Assembly: GCA_020692325.1 (NCBI GenBank)
Contig: JAIMKR010000001.1
Span: 145,351 to 209,350, forward strand
Source: Desulfocurvus sp.
GTDB taxonomy: Bacteria > Desulfobacterota > Desulfovibrionia > Desulfovibrionales > Desulfovibrionaceae
Reading direction: 5' to 3'
DNA length: 64,000 bases
Of this stretch, positions 1 to 8,103 are shown piece by piece. Below the pieces are notes generated by a model that saw only the letters and a list, made by a program, of their open reading frames with translations, had not been told where the DNA came from and did not search any database. A program made the position numbers and the translations under genes. How positions within the stretch are numbered: position 1 is the first letter of the stretch; each line of letters opens with the position of its first letter.

Positions 1-906
1 TTTTTTGACCAGCGCGGACAGATCGGCGTTGGTGGCGGCGATGACGCGGCAATTGACGGGGATGGCGCGGGTGTCGCCCACGCGGCGCAGGGTGCGCTCC
101 TGCAGAAAGCGCAACAGGCGCGTCTGCATTTCCGGGCTGATGTTGCCGATCTCGTCGAGGAACAGGGTTCCTCCATCGGCCTCCTCCATGAGTCCCTTCT
201 TGTCGCGCACGGCATGGGTGAAGGCCCCCTTGACGTGGCCGAAAAGTTCGCTTTCCAGCAGCGTGGGCTGGGTGGAGCCACAGTCCACGATGACGAAGGG
301 CCCCTTGGCGCGCGGAGAAAAATCGTGCAGCGCGCGGGCGACCATTTCCTTGCCGGTGCCGGATTCGCCAAGGATGAGCACGTTCACGTCCGTGGGGGCC
401 ACGCGCTCCAGAATGCCGTAGAAACCTCGCATGTTCTGGCTTTTGCCGCCCCAAATGACATCGGCGACGCTTTTGCCGCCGGCCTTGCCATTTGGCGCGC
501 GCTTGGGCGTCTGCTCCTCCACGCGGCCCAGCAGCGTGGCGATTTTCTGCAGCAGCTGGTGACCGTCGAAGGGTTTGGTCAGGTAGTCCGCCGCGCCGGA
601 GCGGATGGTGGAGACGGCGTCGGGGATGGAACCATAGGCCGTGAGCAGAATGACGGGGATGTGCGGCCATTGCACCAGGATTTCGTGCAGCAGCCCCACG
701 CCACCCATGCCGGGCATCTTCACGTCGGAGACGACGAGGTCCACGGGGTGCTTGGCCAGCAGCTCCACGGCCTCCTCCGCGCTCCTGGCGGTGAGGGTCT
801 TGTAATGGGCGAAGGAGAGCCGCGCCTCCAACACCTGCAGAATGTTCTTGTCGTCGTCCACCACGAGAATGGTGGCGACGCGTTTCGCGCTCGGGGGGGT
901 ATCCAT
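1..906 (-). CDS. Sigma54-dependent response regulator (GlrR/NtrC-like), C-terminus cut by window edge
   Basis: Enhancer-binding regulator that would activate sigma54 promoters when phosphorylated. The 302 visible codons hold a receiver domain (acidic residues 17-19, phosphoacceptor Asp61, conserved Lys111) and most of an AAA+ domain: Walker A GESGTGKE at 180-187 and Walker B LFLDEI at 248-253. The sigma54-contacting loop reads GAFTHA at 227-232 rather than GAFTGA. The helix-turn-helix domain lies beyond the window. It starts at ATG 906, 23 bp after the lipoprotein gene and is last in an operon with its probable sensor kinase. The kinase-lipoprotein-regulator order matches GlrK-QseG-GlrR of enterobacteria, so GlrR/QseF-like is an inference from context; the NtrC-family assignment is firm. 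Confidence 0.93.
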   Translation of the reverse strand, partial: MDTPPSAKRVATILVVDDDKNILQVLEARLSFAHYKTLTARSAEEAVELLAKHPVDLVVSDVKMPGMGGVGLLHEILVQWPHIPVILLTAYGSIPDAVSTIRSGAADYLTKPFDGHQLLQKIATLLGRVEEQTPKRAPNGKAGGKSVADVIWGGKSQNMRGFYGILERVAPTDVNVLILGESGTGKEMVARALHDFSPRAKGPFVIVDCGSTQPTLLESELFGHVKGAFTHAVRDKKGLMEEADGGTLFLDEIGNISPEMQTRLLRFLQERTLRRVGDTRAIPVNCRVIAATNADLSALVKK

Positions 907-929
907 GGCGATGCTCGATGGGAGCCCGG

Positions 930-1586
930 CTATTCCAGGCCCTTCTTCTTGATGCTCAGCTCCTGGTGCAAACGCTCAAGGGCGTTGAGCTGACTGCGCA
1001 GGGCCTCGGTCTCGGCGGTTTTGCGGCGCAAGGCCTCCTTGACCCTGTTCGTCTCCTCATGGCAGCCGGCCAGCCGCTTGGTGCGCGCCAGCTCGCGTTC
1101 GATCTCCTCGTCGCTGAGCATGGGGGCCGGAGGTTCAACCTTGGCTGGGCTGCTGGGCGAGGCCAGCCGGGGCAGAAGCGGAGTCATGAGGCGTGGATCC
1201 TCGCCGGGCAATCCCTCGGGGGTCATCTGCACCCAGGTGTTCCACAGATTCAGGGCCTCATGCAGCTCGACCGGGGTCCTGGCCGTGGCGAGGTACGCGC
1301 AGGCCAAGCCGTAGTAGGCCTTGCGGGCCAGCACGGGGTCGGTGTTGTTGCCGGAAAGACGCTGAAAGATGCTGGAGGCCTTCTCGTACTGGCCGGCCAG
1401 GTAGGAATCCACGGCGAGCACGTAGGCCGCGTGCGGGTCCTCGCCTGGCGGCGGGGTCTCCGGCTGAAAGACCGCGCAGCCCGAAAGCGCGAGAACAAGC
1501 ACGAGCCCGGCAGCCAGAGCGGAGGCCAAGGCCTGAACGCGCGTTGCAGCGAACGCGCTGAAACGTCGGGGGGCGTGTTGTTTCAT
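930..1586 (-). CDS. QseG-like lipoprotein of a two-component cassette
   Basis: 218-residue predicted lipoprotein with a long charged N-region, a hydrophobic stretch at about 18-35 and a lipobox LSGC with Cys37. Residues 48-120 look like a helical TPR-type segment (YLAGQYEKASSIFQRL, then KAYYGLACAYL). The last 80 residues are strongly charged and predicted coiled coil. It sits 9 bp after the sensor kinase gene and 23 bp before the response regulator gene, exactly where qseG/yfhG sits between glrK and glrR. In that system the lipoprotein is an outer-membrane partner of the kinase. Sequence similarity to QseG could not be tested here, so the role as kinase accessory is inferred from lipobox, coiled coil and position. 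Confidence 0.75.
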   Translation of the reverse strand: MKQHAPRRFSAFAATRVQALASALAAGLVLVLALSGCAVFQPETPPPGEDPHAAYVLAVDSYLAGQYEKASSIFQRLSGNNTDPVLARKAYYGLACAYLATARTPVELHEALNLWNTWVQMTPEGLPGEDPRLMTPLLPRLASPSSPAKVEPPAPMLSDEEIERELARTKRLAGCHEETNRVKEALRRKTAETEALRSQLNALERLHQELSIKKKGLE

Positions 1587-1595
1587 GGGCGGTTT

Positions 1596-3062
1596 CTATA
1601 CCATCGCTTTGGGCTTGGAAAGGGAAAAGCAAAAACTCGATCCGCTGCCGGGGGCGCTGTTGATCCACAAGGTTCCGCCGTGGGCCTCCACTATGCCCCT
1701 GGCGATGGAGAGCCCCAGGCCCAGGCCGTCAACGCTGCCGCGCACGGAGGGCTCGCGGTAGTACTTGAGGAAGATGCGCTCCTGCTCCTCCGGGGCGATG
1801 CCCGGGCCCTGGTCCGCCACGCAGAAGATGACGTCCTTGCCGGTGGGCTCCGGCGTGACGCTGATGCGCACCACGCTGTCCGGCGGGGAGAACTTGATGG
1901 CGTTGCCGAGCAGATTCACCAGCACCTGCGTGATGTGCTCCTGGTCGGCCTCCACGAAGACGAAGTCCTCCGGCAGCTCGGCCTTGAGGCTGATGTTTTT
2001 GGCCAGCGCCATGGACTGCATGCGCTCCAAGGCCTGCCGGGCCAGGGTCGAGGCGTCGAGCGGCTCGGTGTTCAGCTTCAGGCGCTGCGCCTCCAGACTG
2101 GAGACCTTCATCAACCGCTCCAGCAAATGCGTGAGCCTCAGCGCCTCCTGCCGGGTGATGTCCAGAAAGTGGCGTTGCTTCTCGTTCACCTCGCCGAAGA
2201 CCCCATCGGCCACCATGTCCACGGACTCGCGGATGCTGGTGAGCGGCGTGCGTATCTCGTGGGAGAGCATGGCGATGAAGTCCTGACGCATGCGTTCCTC
2301 CTCGGCCAGGCGCGCGGTCATGCTGTTGAAGGCCTGGGCCAGGTCACCCAGCTCGTCGCGGCTGCTGACGCGCACGGGCCGCGTCGGCTCCCCGGTGCCC
2401 AGTTCGCGCAGGCCGCGGCGGATCTCCGAAAGCGAAAGGTTCAGACGGTAGGCGATAAACACGCTGCCCAGCACGCCGAAGGCGATACTCGCCACCAGTC
2501 CATAGAAGCCCATGCGCTCCGCCGCGCGGCTTTTGTCGGCCAGGTCGTTGAGGCGGGCCTCCATCTCCTGCTGGTTGTTCTGGCGCGCATCGGAAAGGAT
2601 GTCCAACCAACGGGAGACGGTCTTGTCCGGCAGCACCCTGTTGCCGGTATCATGGCTGCGGGCCAGCAGCTCCTCGTACTCGTGAGTGAGGCCGGCCCAC
2701 TGCTCGCGGTACTCGGGGTGGCGGGCCAACACCGAGGTCAGCGTCTTGCCGAAATCCTCCAGGTCGGAGACGAAGGCGTCCATGTAGGCCTGTTTCTGCA
2801 GGATCTCATAACGCTTGCGGTTGTCCTCGACGGAGAGCAGCTGCTGAATCATGCGCTGGGCCGAGAGATCCACGTCGTAGTTGACGTTGACGATGGCGCT
2901 GGAAACCTCGACGAGGTTCTGAATGCGCAAGACAAGCGCACTGGTGGTGGCGTAAAAAATGCCCACCAGCGCCAAGCACCAGATGAGCAGTTTGGCGGTG
3001 ATTCCCAGCCGCCTTTGGGTATGTCTCTCCACGCGCGTTCCTACAAAGCTCGATTCGGCCAT
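1596..3062 (-). CDS. Membrane sensor histidine kinase (GlrK/QseE-like)
   Basis: 488-residue sensor kinase. TM1 is at about 24-46 and TM2 at about 186-206, enclosing a mostly helical periplasmic sensor of about 140 residues. A HAMP region follows (about 206-258), then the HisKA H-box LSHEIRTP with His268, N-box NLLGNAIKF (383-391), G1 DQGPGIAP (417-424) and G2 GLGLGLSIA (446-454). All catalytic motifs are intact. It lies 35 bp after the phosphoesterase gene and 9 bp before the lipoprotein gene. The cognate regulator is almost certainly the sigma54 regulator two genes downstream. The signal sensed cannot be read from sequence; in GlrK-type systems it is linked to envelope state. Confidence 0.9.
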   Translation of the reverse strand: MAESSFVGTRVERHTQRRLGITAKLLIWCLALVGIFYATTSALVLRIQNLVEVSSAIVNVNYDVDLSAQRMIQQLLSVEDNRKRYEILQKQAYMDAFVSDLEDFGKTLTSVLARHPEYREQWAGLTHEYEELLARSHDTGNRVLPDKTVSRWLDILSDARQNNQQEMEARLNDLADKSRAAERMGFYGLVASIAFGVLGSVFIAYRLNLSLSEIRRGLRELGTGEPTRPVRVSSRDELGDLAQAFNSMTARLAEEERMRQDFIAMLSHEIRTPLTSIRESVDMVADGVFGEVNEKQRHFLDITRQEALRLTHLLERLMKVSSLEAQRLKLNTEPLDASTLARQALERMQSMALAKNISLKAELPEDFVFVEADQEHITQVLVNLLGNAIKFSPPDSVVRISVTPEPTGKDVIFCVADQGPGIAPEEQERIFLKYYREPSVRGSVDGLGLGLSIARGIVEAHGGTLWINSAPGSGSSFCFSLSKPKAMV

Positions 3063-3097
3063 GTCCGCGTCGCGCGGGGTCGGCCAGAGGCGCGACC

Positions 3098-4228
3098 TTA
3101 CGCCTGCCGGGCCTCCGGCACAAGGTCCAGGACCATGATGTCCGGCGGGGCCAGCACGCGCATGGGCGGCCCCCAGAAGCCCGCGCCGGCGCTCACGGCC
3201 AGCACCTTGCCGTTTTCCTCGTAGAATCCCCCCATGAACTCGTAGCTCATGCGCACGACAAGGTAGAAGGGGAATATTTGTCCCCGGTGCATGTGGCCGG
3301 AGAGCATCAGTTCGATGCCCCGCGGCTGGGCGGCCTCGCGCCAGCCCTGCGGCCGGTGGTTCAGCAGCACGCGGAAGGCGGACGGATCGCTGTGCGCCGC
3401 CACGGCGTGGATCGCGCGCACGATGTCCTCGCGCGCGCCCACCGCGTGGCCGGGATCATCCACCCCGAGCAGCTGCACGCCCGTGCCGGGAATCTCGGCC
3501 ACGCGGTCGCGCAACAGCTCCGCGCCCATCCATTGGAATACGCGGGCGCTTCTCGCGTCGCCCTCGTAGCGCTCGTGGTTGCCGAACACGCCGAACATGC
3601 CCAGCGGCGGCCGCATCTCCCGAAGGATCTCCGCATAAGGGCGCAGGGCCTCGGGATGGTCGTTGACCATGTCGCCCACCAGGACCACCACGTCGGGACG
3701 CTGGGCCCGCACCAGCCGTGACAAATCGCGCACGCGCGAGGTCAGGGTCAACGCGCCCAGGTGCAGGTCGGACACGAGGACCAGCCGCACCGGCCGCTTC
3801 AGTTTGGGCGAGGTCATGCGACGCGAGAGCACGCGCAAATTCCCGGCCTCCCACATGCCGTAAATCACCGTGCCCAGCGCCATGGCCGTGATGGAGAACA
3901 TGGCCCGGCGCGAGCGCAGGGCCGGGGCCTTGTCCGGCTGGGCGATGTCGGTCGCGCCCTCGGCGATGAGCAACACGAGCTGAAACAGGAAGAGATAGGC
4001 CACCAGGCCGAAGACCGCGTAGCCCAGCCACCACGCCGGCCGGGCCACGGCCATGGGCCAGGACTCCGGCATGAGGCGCGTGGAGGCAAGAAGCAAGCTG
4101 AGCAGCAGCCCGCCGGCCAGCACGCCCCAGAAGCGCCGCCGCGAAAGTCCGGCCTGCCTGCGCAGTTGCACCAGCACCAGCAGCAGCATGAGCATGAACA
4201 CGACGGTGAAGATGACATAGAATCGCAT
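3098..4228 (-). CDS. Membrane-anchored calcineurin-like metallophosphoesterase (YkuE/YaeI type)
   Basis: 376 residues. The N-terminal 130 residues contain about four hydrophobic membrane segments (roughly 3-22, 34-51, 66-90, 108-127), followed by a phosphoesterase domain with the dinuclear metal motifs DLH (154-156), GDMVND (185-190), GNHE (216-219), LLNH and GHMH further on. Family members hydrolyse phosphodiester or phosphomonoester bonds; the substrate is unknown, some relatives act on UDP-diacylglucosamine. The gene begins an operon-like run with the two-component genes 35 bp downstream, so expression may be coupled, but a functional link is unproven. The start at ATG 4228 gives the full first membrane helix. 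Confidence 0.85.
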   Translation of the reverse strand: MRFYVIFTVVFMLMLLLVLVQLRRQAGLSRRRFWGVLAGGLLLSLLLASTRLMPESWPMAVARPAWWLGYAVFGLVAYLFLFQLVLLIAEGATDIAQPDKAPALRSRRAMFSITAMALGTVIYGMWEAGNLRVLSRRMTSPKLKRPVRLVLVSDLHLGALTLTSRVRDLSRLVRAQRPDVVVLVGDMVNDHPEALRPYAEILREMRPPLGMFGVFGNHERYEGDARSARVFQWMGAELLRDRVAEIPGTGVQLLGVDDPGHAVGAREDIVRAIHAVAAHSDPSAFRVLLNHRPQGWREAAQPRGIELMLSGHMHRGQIFPFYLVVRMSYEFMGGFYEENGKVLAVSAGAGFWGPPMRVLAPPDIMVLDLVPEARQA

Positions 4229-4304
4229 GGGGGGCTCCGATGATGAATGAACGACACTAGGGGCCCCCCGCCCGGGGCGTCAAGAGTCACGGTCGTTTGA
4301 AGCG

Positions 4305-4336
4305 AAAACGCCCGGCCCCATCGCTGGAGCCGGACG
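4305..4336 (-). terminator. Intrinsic terminator after the aminotransferase gene
   Basis: Read on the minus strand, an 11-bp stem with two G-T pairs (CGTCCGGCTCC ... GGGGCCGGGCG) and a 6-nt loop is followed by TTTT. It sits 35 bp past the stop of the aminotransferase gene and before the phosphoesterase gene, separating the metF-asd operon from the regulatory operon. Confidence 0.65.
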
Positions 4337-4370
4337 TCTGGAATCGCTCGTCGCGCCCACTGGAGCGGGG

Positions 4371-5309
4371 CTAAAACACGAGGCCGGTCCGCTGCAAGTC
4401 GGCCGTGAGCAGCTCGCGCAGCCGCCGGGTCACCGGGCCGGGCCGGGCGTCGTGGATGGGCCGGTCCTCGTAACGCACCACGCCGATGGCGTCGAAACTG
4501 GTGCCGAGCATCATCACCTCGCGGGCGTTCAGAATCTCGTCCTCGGTGACACCCTTGAACGTGACCGGCATGTCATTTTTGATCAGGTCCACCGCGCGCA
4601 TGAGCGTGGTGCCGGCCAGCGCGTTGGTGAACTCGGGAATGACAAGCCGGCCTTCCCCGTCCACCAGGGCCACGTTCTCCGTGGCGCTCTCGGCCAGAAA
4701 ACCGTTGGCGTCGAAGCAGAACGGGAAATCGGCGTGACGGTTCACGGCCTCGCGCTTCATCATCACGTTGGGCAGGTAGTTGGTGGTCTTGACCGTGGCC
4801 ATCCAGGACTGCTTGGCCGGCACGGTGGTGCGGATGGCGGTCACGCCCTTCTCGTAGGCGCTCTCCGGCCGCATGTGCAGCCGGTAGGCCACGATGTACA
4901 GGCTGGGCACCGGGCTCTCGTAGGGATCGATGCCGAAACCGCCGGGTCCGCGCCCCAGCAGTATGCGGATGCAGCCGTTCGGCTCGTTGCCGGCGCGCGC
5001 AACCTCGATCACGGCCTCTCGGACCTCCTCCCAGGGGCACGGAGGCTCCAGGTGGATGGCCTGACAGGAGGTGCTCATGCGGCGCAGGTGCGCGTCGATC
5101 TGGTAGAGCTTGCGGCCCACGTACTTGAGGGACTCGAACACGCCGTCGCCACGGTGCACCAAATGGTCATCCCAGGGCATGAGCATGAGTTTCGGGTCCG
5201 TGCCGATGACCCCGACCCGGTGATCGTGGAAGGCGAGCACCTCCCTGGTCCCGGGTCGAATGGCCTCCAGCAGGGCCTGCAAGTAATCCTGCGAACCGAC
5301 GACGCGCAT
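4371..5309 (-). CDS. Class IV PLP-dependent aminotransferase (branched-chain or D-amino-acid type)
   Basis: 312-residue fold-type IV aminotransferase. The RGDGVFES segment at 53-60 and the Schiff-base lysine Lys174 in VKTTNYLPN are characteristic, as are the EN(V/A) motif after FLAESATEN and the late AGTTLMR phosphate-binding turn. IlvE, D-alanine aminotransferase and aminodeoxychorismate lyase share this fold and cannot be separated by eye; the length and KTTNYLPN context favour a branched-chain aminotransferase-like enzyme. It is the third gene of an operon with metF and asd (19 bp after asd), which points to amino-acid biosynthesis. A terminator follows. Confidence 0.85.
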   Translation of the reverse strand: MRVVGSQDYLQALLEAIRPGTREVLAFHDHRVGVIGTDPKLMLMPWDDHLVHRGDGVFESLKYVGRKLYQIDAHLRRMSTSCQAIHLEPPCPWEEVREAVIEVARAGNEPNGCIRILLGRGPGGFGIDPYESPVPSLYIVAYRLHMRPESAYEKGVTAIRTTVPAKQSWMATVKTTNYLPNVMMKREAVNRHADFPFCFDANGFLAESATENVALVDGEGRLVIPEFTNALAGTTLMRAVDLIKNDMPVTFKGVTEDEILNAREVMMLGTSFDAIGVVRYEDRPIHDARPGPVTRRLRELLTADLQRTGLVF

Positions 5310-5328
5310 GACTGCCTCCTCGCGATTG

Positions 5329-6360
5329 TTACTTGGGCACGCGCAGCAGATTGCGGCGCAGGAGCTCCTCGCCGATCTGCACGGCGTTGAGAGCCGCTCC
5401 CTTGCGGATGTTGTCCGCCACGATCCATAGATTCAGGCCGTTGTCGATGGACTCGTCCTCGCGGATGCGGCCCACGAACACGTCGTCCTGCCCGGCGGCG
5501 GCCACGGCCAGCGGGTAGATCTGCTTCTCGGGGAAGTCCTCCACCACCACGCCGGGCGCGGCGGCCAGCAGCTGGCGGGTCTGCTGCACGGTGAGCTTCT
5601 TCTCGGTCTCGATGTTGACGCACTCCGAGTGGCCGTAGAACACGGGCACGCGCACGGCCGTGGCGGTGACGCGGATGGTGCTGTCGCCCAGGATCTTGCG
5701 GGTCTCGTTGACCATTTTCATCTCTTCCTTGGTGTACCCGTTGTCCAGGAACACGTCGATCTGCGGCAGGCAATTGAAGGCGATCTGATAGGGATAGACC
5801 TTGGGCTCAACTTCCTGACAATTCATCAGCCGGGAGACCTGGTGCTCCAGCTCGTTGATGGCCTTCTGCCCCGTGCCGGAAACGGCCTGATAGGTGGAGA
5901 CCACGATGCGCTTGATGCGCGCCTCGTCGTGCAGAGGCTTGAGGGCCACCACCATCTGAATGGTGGAGCAGTTGGGATTGGCGATGATGCCCTTGTGCCA
6001 CTCCAGGTCCTGGGGATTCACCTCCGGCACCACGAGGGGGCAGTTGGGATCCATGCGCCAGGCGCTGGAGTTGTCCACCACCACGCAGCCGGCCTGGGCC
6101 GCGAGCGGGGCGAACTTCTCCGAGGTGGAGCCGCCGGCGGAGAATAGCGCCAGGTCGAACCCGGCGAGGGAGTCCTCTTTAAGCTCGCGCACAGTGAGCT
6201 CGACGCCCTTGAACTCCACCTTTGTGCCGGCCGAACGGGACGAGGCGAACGGGACGACCTCGGACGCGGGAAATTCGCGCTGGGCCAGCACCTCAAGCAT
6301 CTCACGGCCAACGGCGCCCGTTGCACCCACAACTGCGACTCTGGGATTCTTCGCGCTCAT
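5329..6360 (-). CDS. asd: Aspartate-semialdehyde dehydrogenase
   Basis: 343 residues, the usual length. It reduces aspartyl phosphate to aspartate semialdehyde with NADPH, the branch point to lysine, threonine and methionine. Visible are the N-terminal nucleotide-binding VVGATGAVGRE (10-20), the active-site Cys131 in ANPNCSTIQM and the catalytic His motif VPVFYGHSE. The start is set at ATG 6360 (MSAKNPR): the open frame upstream encodes only low-complexity sequence overlapping metF. It is placed 13 bp after metF and 19 bp before the aminotransferase gene, which makes sense as a methionine/aspartate-family operon. Confidence 0.97.
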   Translation of the reverse strand: MSAKNPRVAVVGATGAVGREMLEVLAQREFPASEVVPFASSRSAGTKVEFKGVELTVRELKEDSLAGFDLALFSAGGSTSEKFAPLAAQAGCVVVDNSSAWRMDPNCPLVVPEVNPQDLEWHKGIIANPNCSTIQMVVALKPLHDEARIKRIVVSTYQAVSGTGQKAINELEHQVSRLMNCQEVEPKVYPYQIAFNCLPQIDVFLDNGYTKEEMKMVNETRKILGDSTIRVTATAVRVPVFYGHSECVNIETEKKLTVQQTRQLLAAAPGVVVEDFPEKQIYPLAVAAAGQDDVFVGRIREDESIDNGLNLWIVADNIRKGAALNAVQIGEELLRRNLLRVPK

Positions 6361-6373
6361 GCTCAATTTCCGC

Positions 6374-7252
6374 CTATCGAAGGTTGATGTTGTCGAGAAT
6401 GGCGAGGCAGGCCTCGGACTTGTTGAGGGTGTACAGATGCACGCCCGGCACGCCCGCGTCGAGCAAGCCCTGCACCTGACGCGAGGCGTGGGCCAAGCCA
6501 AGCTCGCGCACCGCCTCGTCGCCGCCCTTGAGGAACGCCGCCTCCAGGGTCTCGTAAAAGCCGCCAAAAACAGCCCGGCCGTTGAGCCCGGCGATGAACT
6601 CCGCGCTCTTCATGGTCAGCACGGGCATGATGCCCGGCAGCACGGGCGCGGTGACTCCCCGCTCGCGCAGGCGGGTCACGTAGTCCATGTACAGCCGGTT
6701 CTCAAAAAAAAGCTGGGTGACCACGAACTGGCCGCCGCAGTCCACCTTGTGCTTCAGCCACTTGATGTCGTCCTCCAGCGTGGCCGATTCCGGGTGCATG
6801 GTGGGAATGCCCGCCACGCCGATGCCCATCTCCGGAAATTCCGACTGGATGAAGCGGACAAGATCCGAGGCGTGCTGGAATTCCTGATCCTCGAACCGGA
6901 AGTCCGGGACGCCGCGGGGCGGGTCGCCGCGCAGAGCCAGCACGTTGTCGATGCCGGCCTCGGTGATGTCACGCAGAAAACCGCGCAGCGCTGTCGAGGA
7001 CGCGCCGACGCAGGTGAGGTGCGCCATGGGGTTCAGACCCATTTCGCGCTTCAGGTGCGTCACGACGTCGAGGGTGTTGGCCTGGGTGCCGCCGCCCGCG
7101 CCGTAGGTCACGGAGACGAACAGCGGGTTGAGCGCCTTGAGCTTCTCCACCTCGGCGAAGAACTGGGGCCATGTGTCCCGCTGTTTTGGCGGGAAAAACT
7201 CCATCGACAGAAACTGCCGACTGGCGTTGGAAATCAAATCCGCGATACGCAA
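6374..7252 (-). CDS. metF: 5,10-methylenetetrahydrofolate reductase, TTG start
   Basis: 292-residue FAD enzyme reducing methylene-THF to methyl-THF for methionine synthesis and, in sulfate reducers, one-carbon metabolism. Family marks are MEFFPPK near residue 17, VTYGAGGG at about 48-55, the RGDPP flavin/folate loop at about 118-122 and QLFFEN at about 183. The start codon is TTG (7250-7252), preceded by AAGGAG at a spacing of 8 nt; no ATG gives a better start. First gene of the metF-asd-aminotransferase operon, with more than 400 bp of non-coding DNA upstream. Confidence 0.96.
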   Translation of the reverse strand: MRIADLISNASRQFLSMEFFPPKQRDTWPQFFAEVEKLKALNPLFVSVTYGAGGGTQANTLDVVTHLKREMGLNPMAHLTCVGASSTALRGFLRDITEAGIDNVLALRGDPPRGVPDFRFEDQEFQHASDLVRFIQSEFPEMGIGVAGIPTMHPESATLEDDIKWLKHKVDCGGQFVVTQLFFENRLYMDYVTRLRERGVTAPVLPGIMPVLTMKSAEFIAGLNGRAVFGGFYETLEAAFLKGGDEAVRELGLAHASRQVQGLLDAGVPGVHLYTLNKSEACLAILDNINLR

Positions 7253-7695
7253 ACCGTCAAACTCCTTCGGGTTGCCGCGCCCATGGGGTTACCTGGAGCC
7301 GGGCGCGGAAGGTAGTCCCATACCCCGTCTCGACGCAAGCCGCAACGCCCCGCGCCGGAGCCGGGCGATGCGGATCGCGGCGGTCGCCCTCCCCTCGCGG
7401 CCAAGGGATATTCCCGCCCTCTTCCCGGTGATCCACGAGGACTCATCGTGGCCACAGCTCTCGTCGATGTGGAAGAAAGATGCGCCCGGCTGGCGGACGG
7501 CAAGCACGCGGAGAGAGCCACCATTCGACGCGCCCCGCCGGAGGCGGTGACGACGGGGATGGAGGAGTAAACAGGCGGCGAGCCGGAGACCGGAACGTCC
7601 CAGTTCAAGGGACCGCCCGGGGAAAAGAGGAGCGCGACGGGGGGCGAAAGACGTATCAGGCGAATCGGGGAAATCAGTCGTTACAACGGCGGGGC
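7253..7695 (-). other. Long non-coding region upstream of metF
   Basis: 443 bp between the Nudix gene stop and the metF start. No convincing coding frame: frames that cross it have no recognisable domain. On the minus strand it can form several hairpins, including CCACGA-N7-TCGTGG near 7436-7454. The 30 nt before the metF ribosome site are GC-rich and could pair with it. I looked for SAM-I, SAM-II, SAH, cobalamin and THF riboswitch core motifs and found none. It probably holds the metF promoter and perhaps an attenuator. Confidence 0.4.
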
Positions 7696-8103
7696 TCAGC
7701 CCGGCAGCGGCCAGGAGAGCGCGGGCACGATGTCCGCGTTGGCGGGCAGAAAGATGGACACGTCGGCCCGGCCGGGCGTGAACCAGGCGAAACGCTGGCC
7801 CTCCTGGGGAACCACCTCGCCGGTGAAGGCCGTGACGTGGAAAAAATGCAGATGCACCGGCCCTTGCGGGTACTCGAAACGCTTCTCGCGCCAGGGAATC
7901 AGCGCCGTGGCGGTGAAGGCGAGTTCCTCGCGCAGCTCGCGCACGAGGGCCTGGGCCAGCGTCTCGCCCGGCTCCACCTTGCCGCCGGGGAACTCCCACC
8001 AACCGGCGTGCGCCTTGCCGACCGGCCGCTCCACGCCCAGAAACAGCCCATCGCGCCAGATGACGCCGGCCACCACCTCCAGCGCGCCGCTCGCGTCAAC
8101 CAT
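7696..8103 (-). CDS. Nudix hydrolase, MutT-like
   Basis: 135 residues. A complete Nudix box runs from Gly41 (G, five residues, Glu47, seven residues, REL 55-57, then EE 59-60), coordinating Mg2+ for pyrophosphate hydrolysis. The N-terminal VVAGVIWRDG and GWWEFPGGK segments are typical of MutT/8-oxo-dGTPases that clean the nucleotide pool. The start ATG overlaps the end of the ABC-F gene by 8 bp, so translation is probably coupled. Related Nudix proteins hydrolyse other nucleotide derivatives, so MutT is the best but not the only reading. Confidence 0.88.
   Translation of the reverse strand: MVDASGALEVVAGVIWRDGLFLGVERPVGKAHAGWWEFPGGKVEPGETLAQALVRELREELAFTATALIPWREKRFEYPQGPVHLHFFHVTAFTGEVVPQEGQRFAWFTPGRADVSIFLPANADIVPALSWPLPG

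Noticed and set aside
918..3224. Long plus-strand open frame of about 770 codons over the lipoprotein and kinase genes
   Set aside because: It is antisense to two genes with clear motifs, is rich in His/Gln/Gly/Arg from the high-GC reverse codons, and has no domain of its own.
7430..7460. Hammerhead-ribozyme-like string GATGAGTCC in the metF leader
   Set aside because: The required CUGAUGA and GAAA core and stem arrangement are missing; it is part of a simple hairpin.
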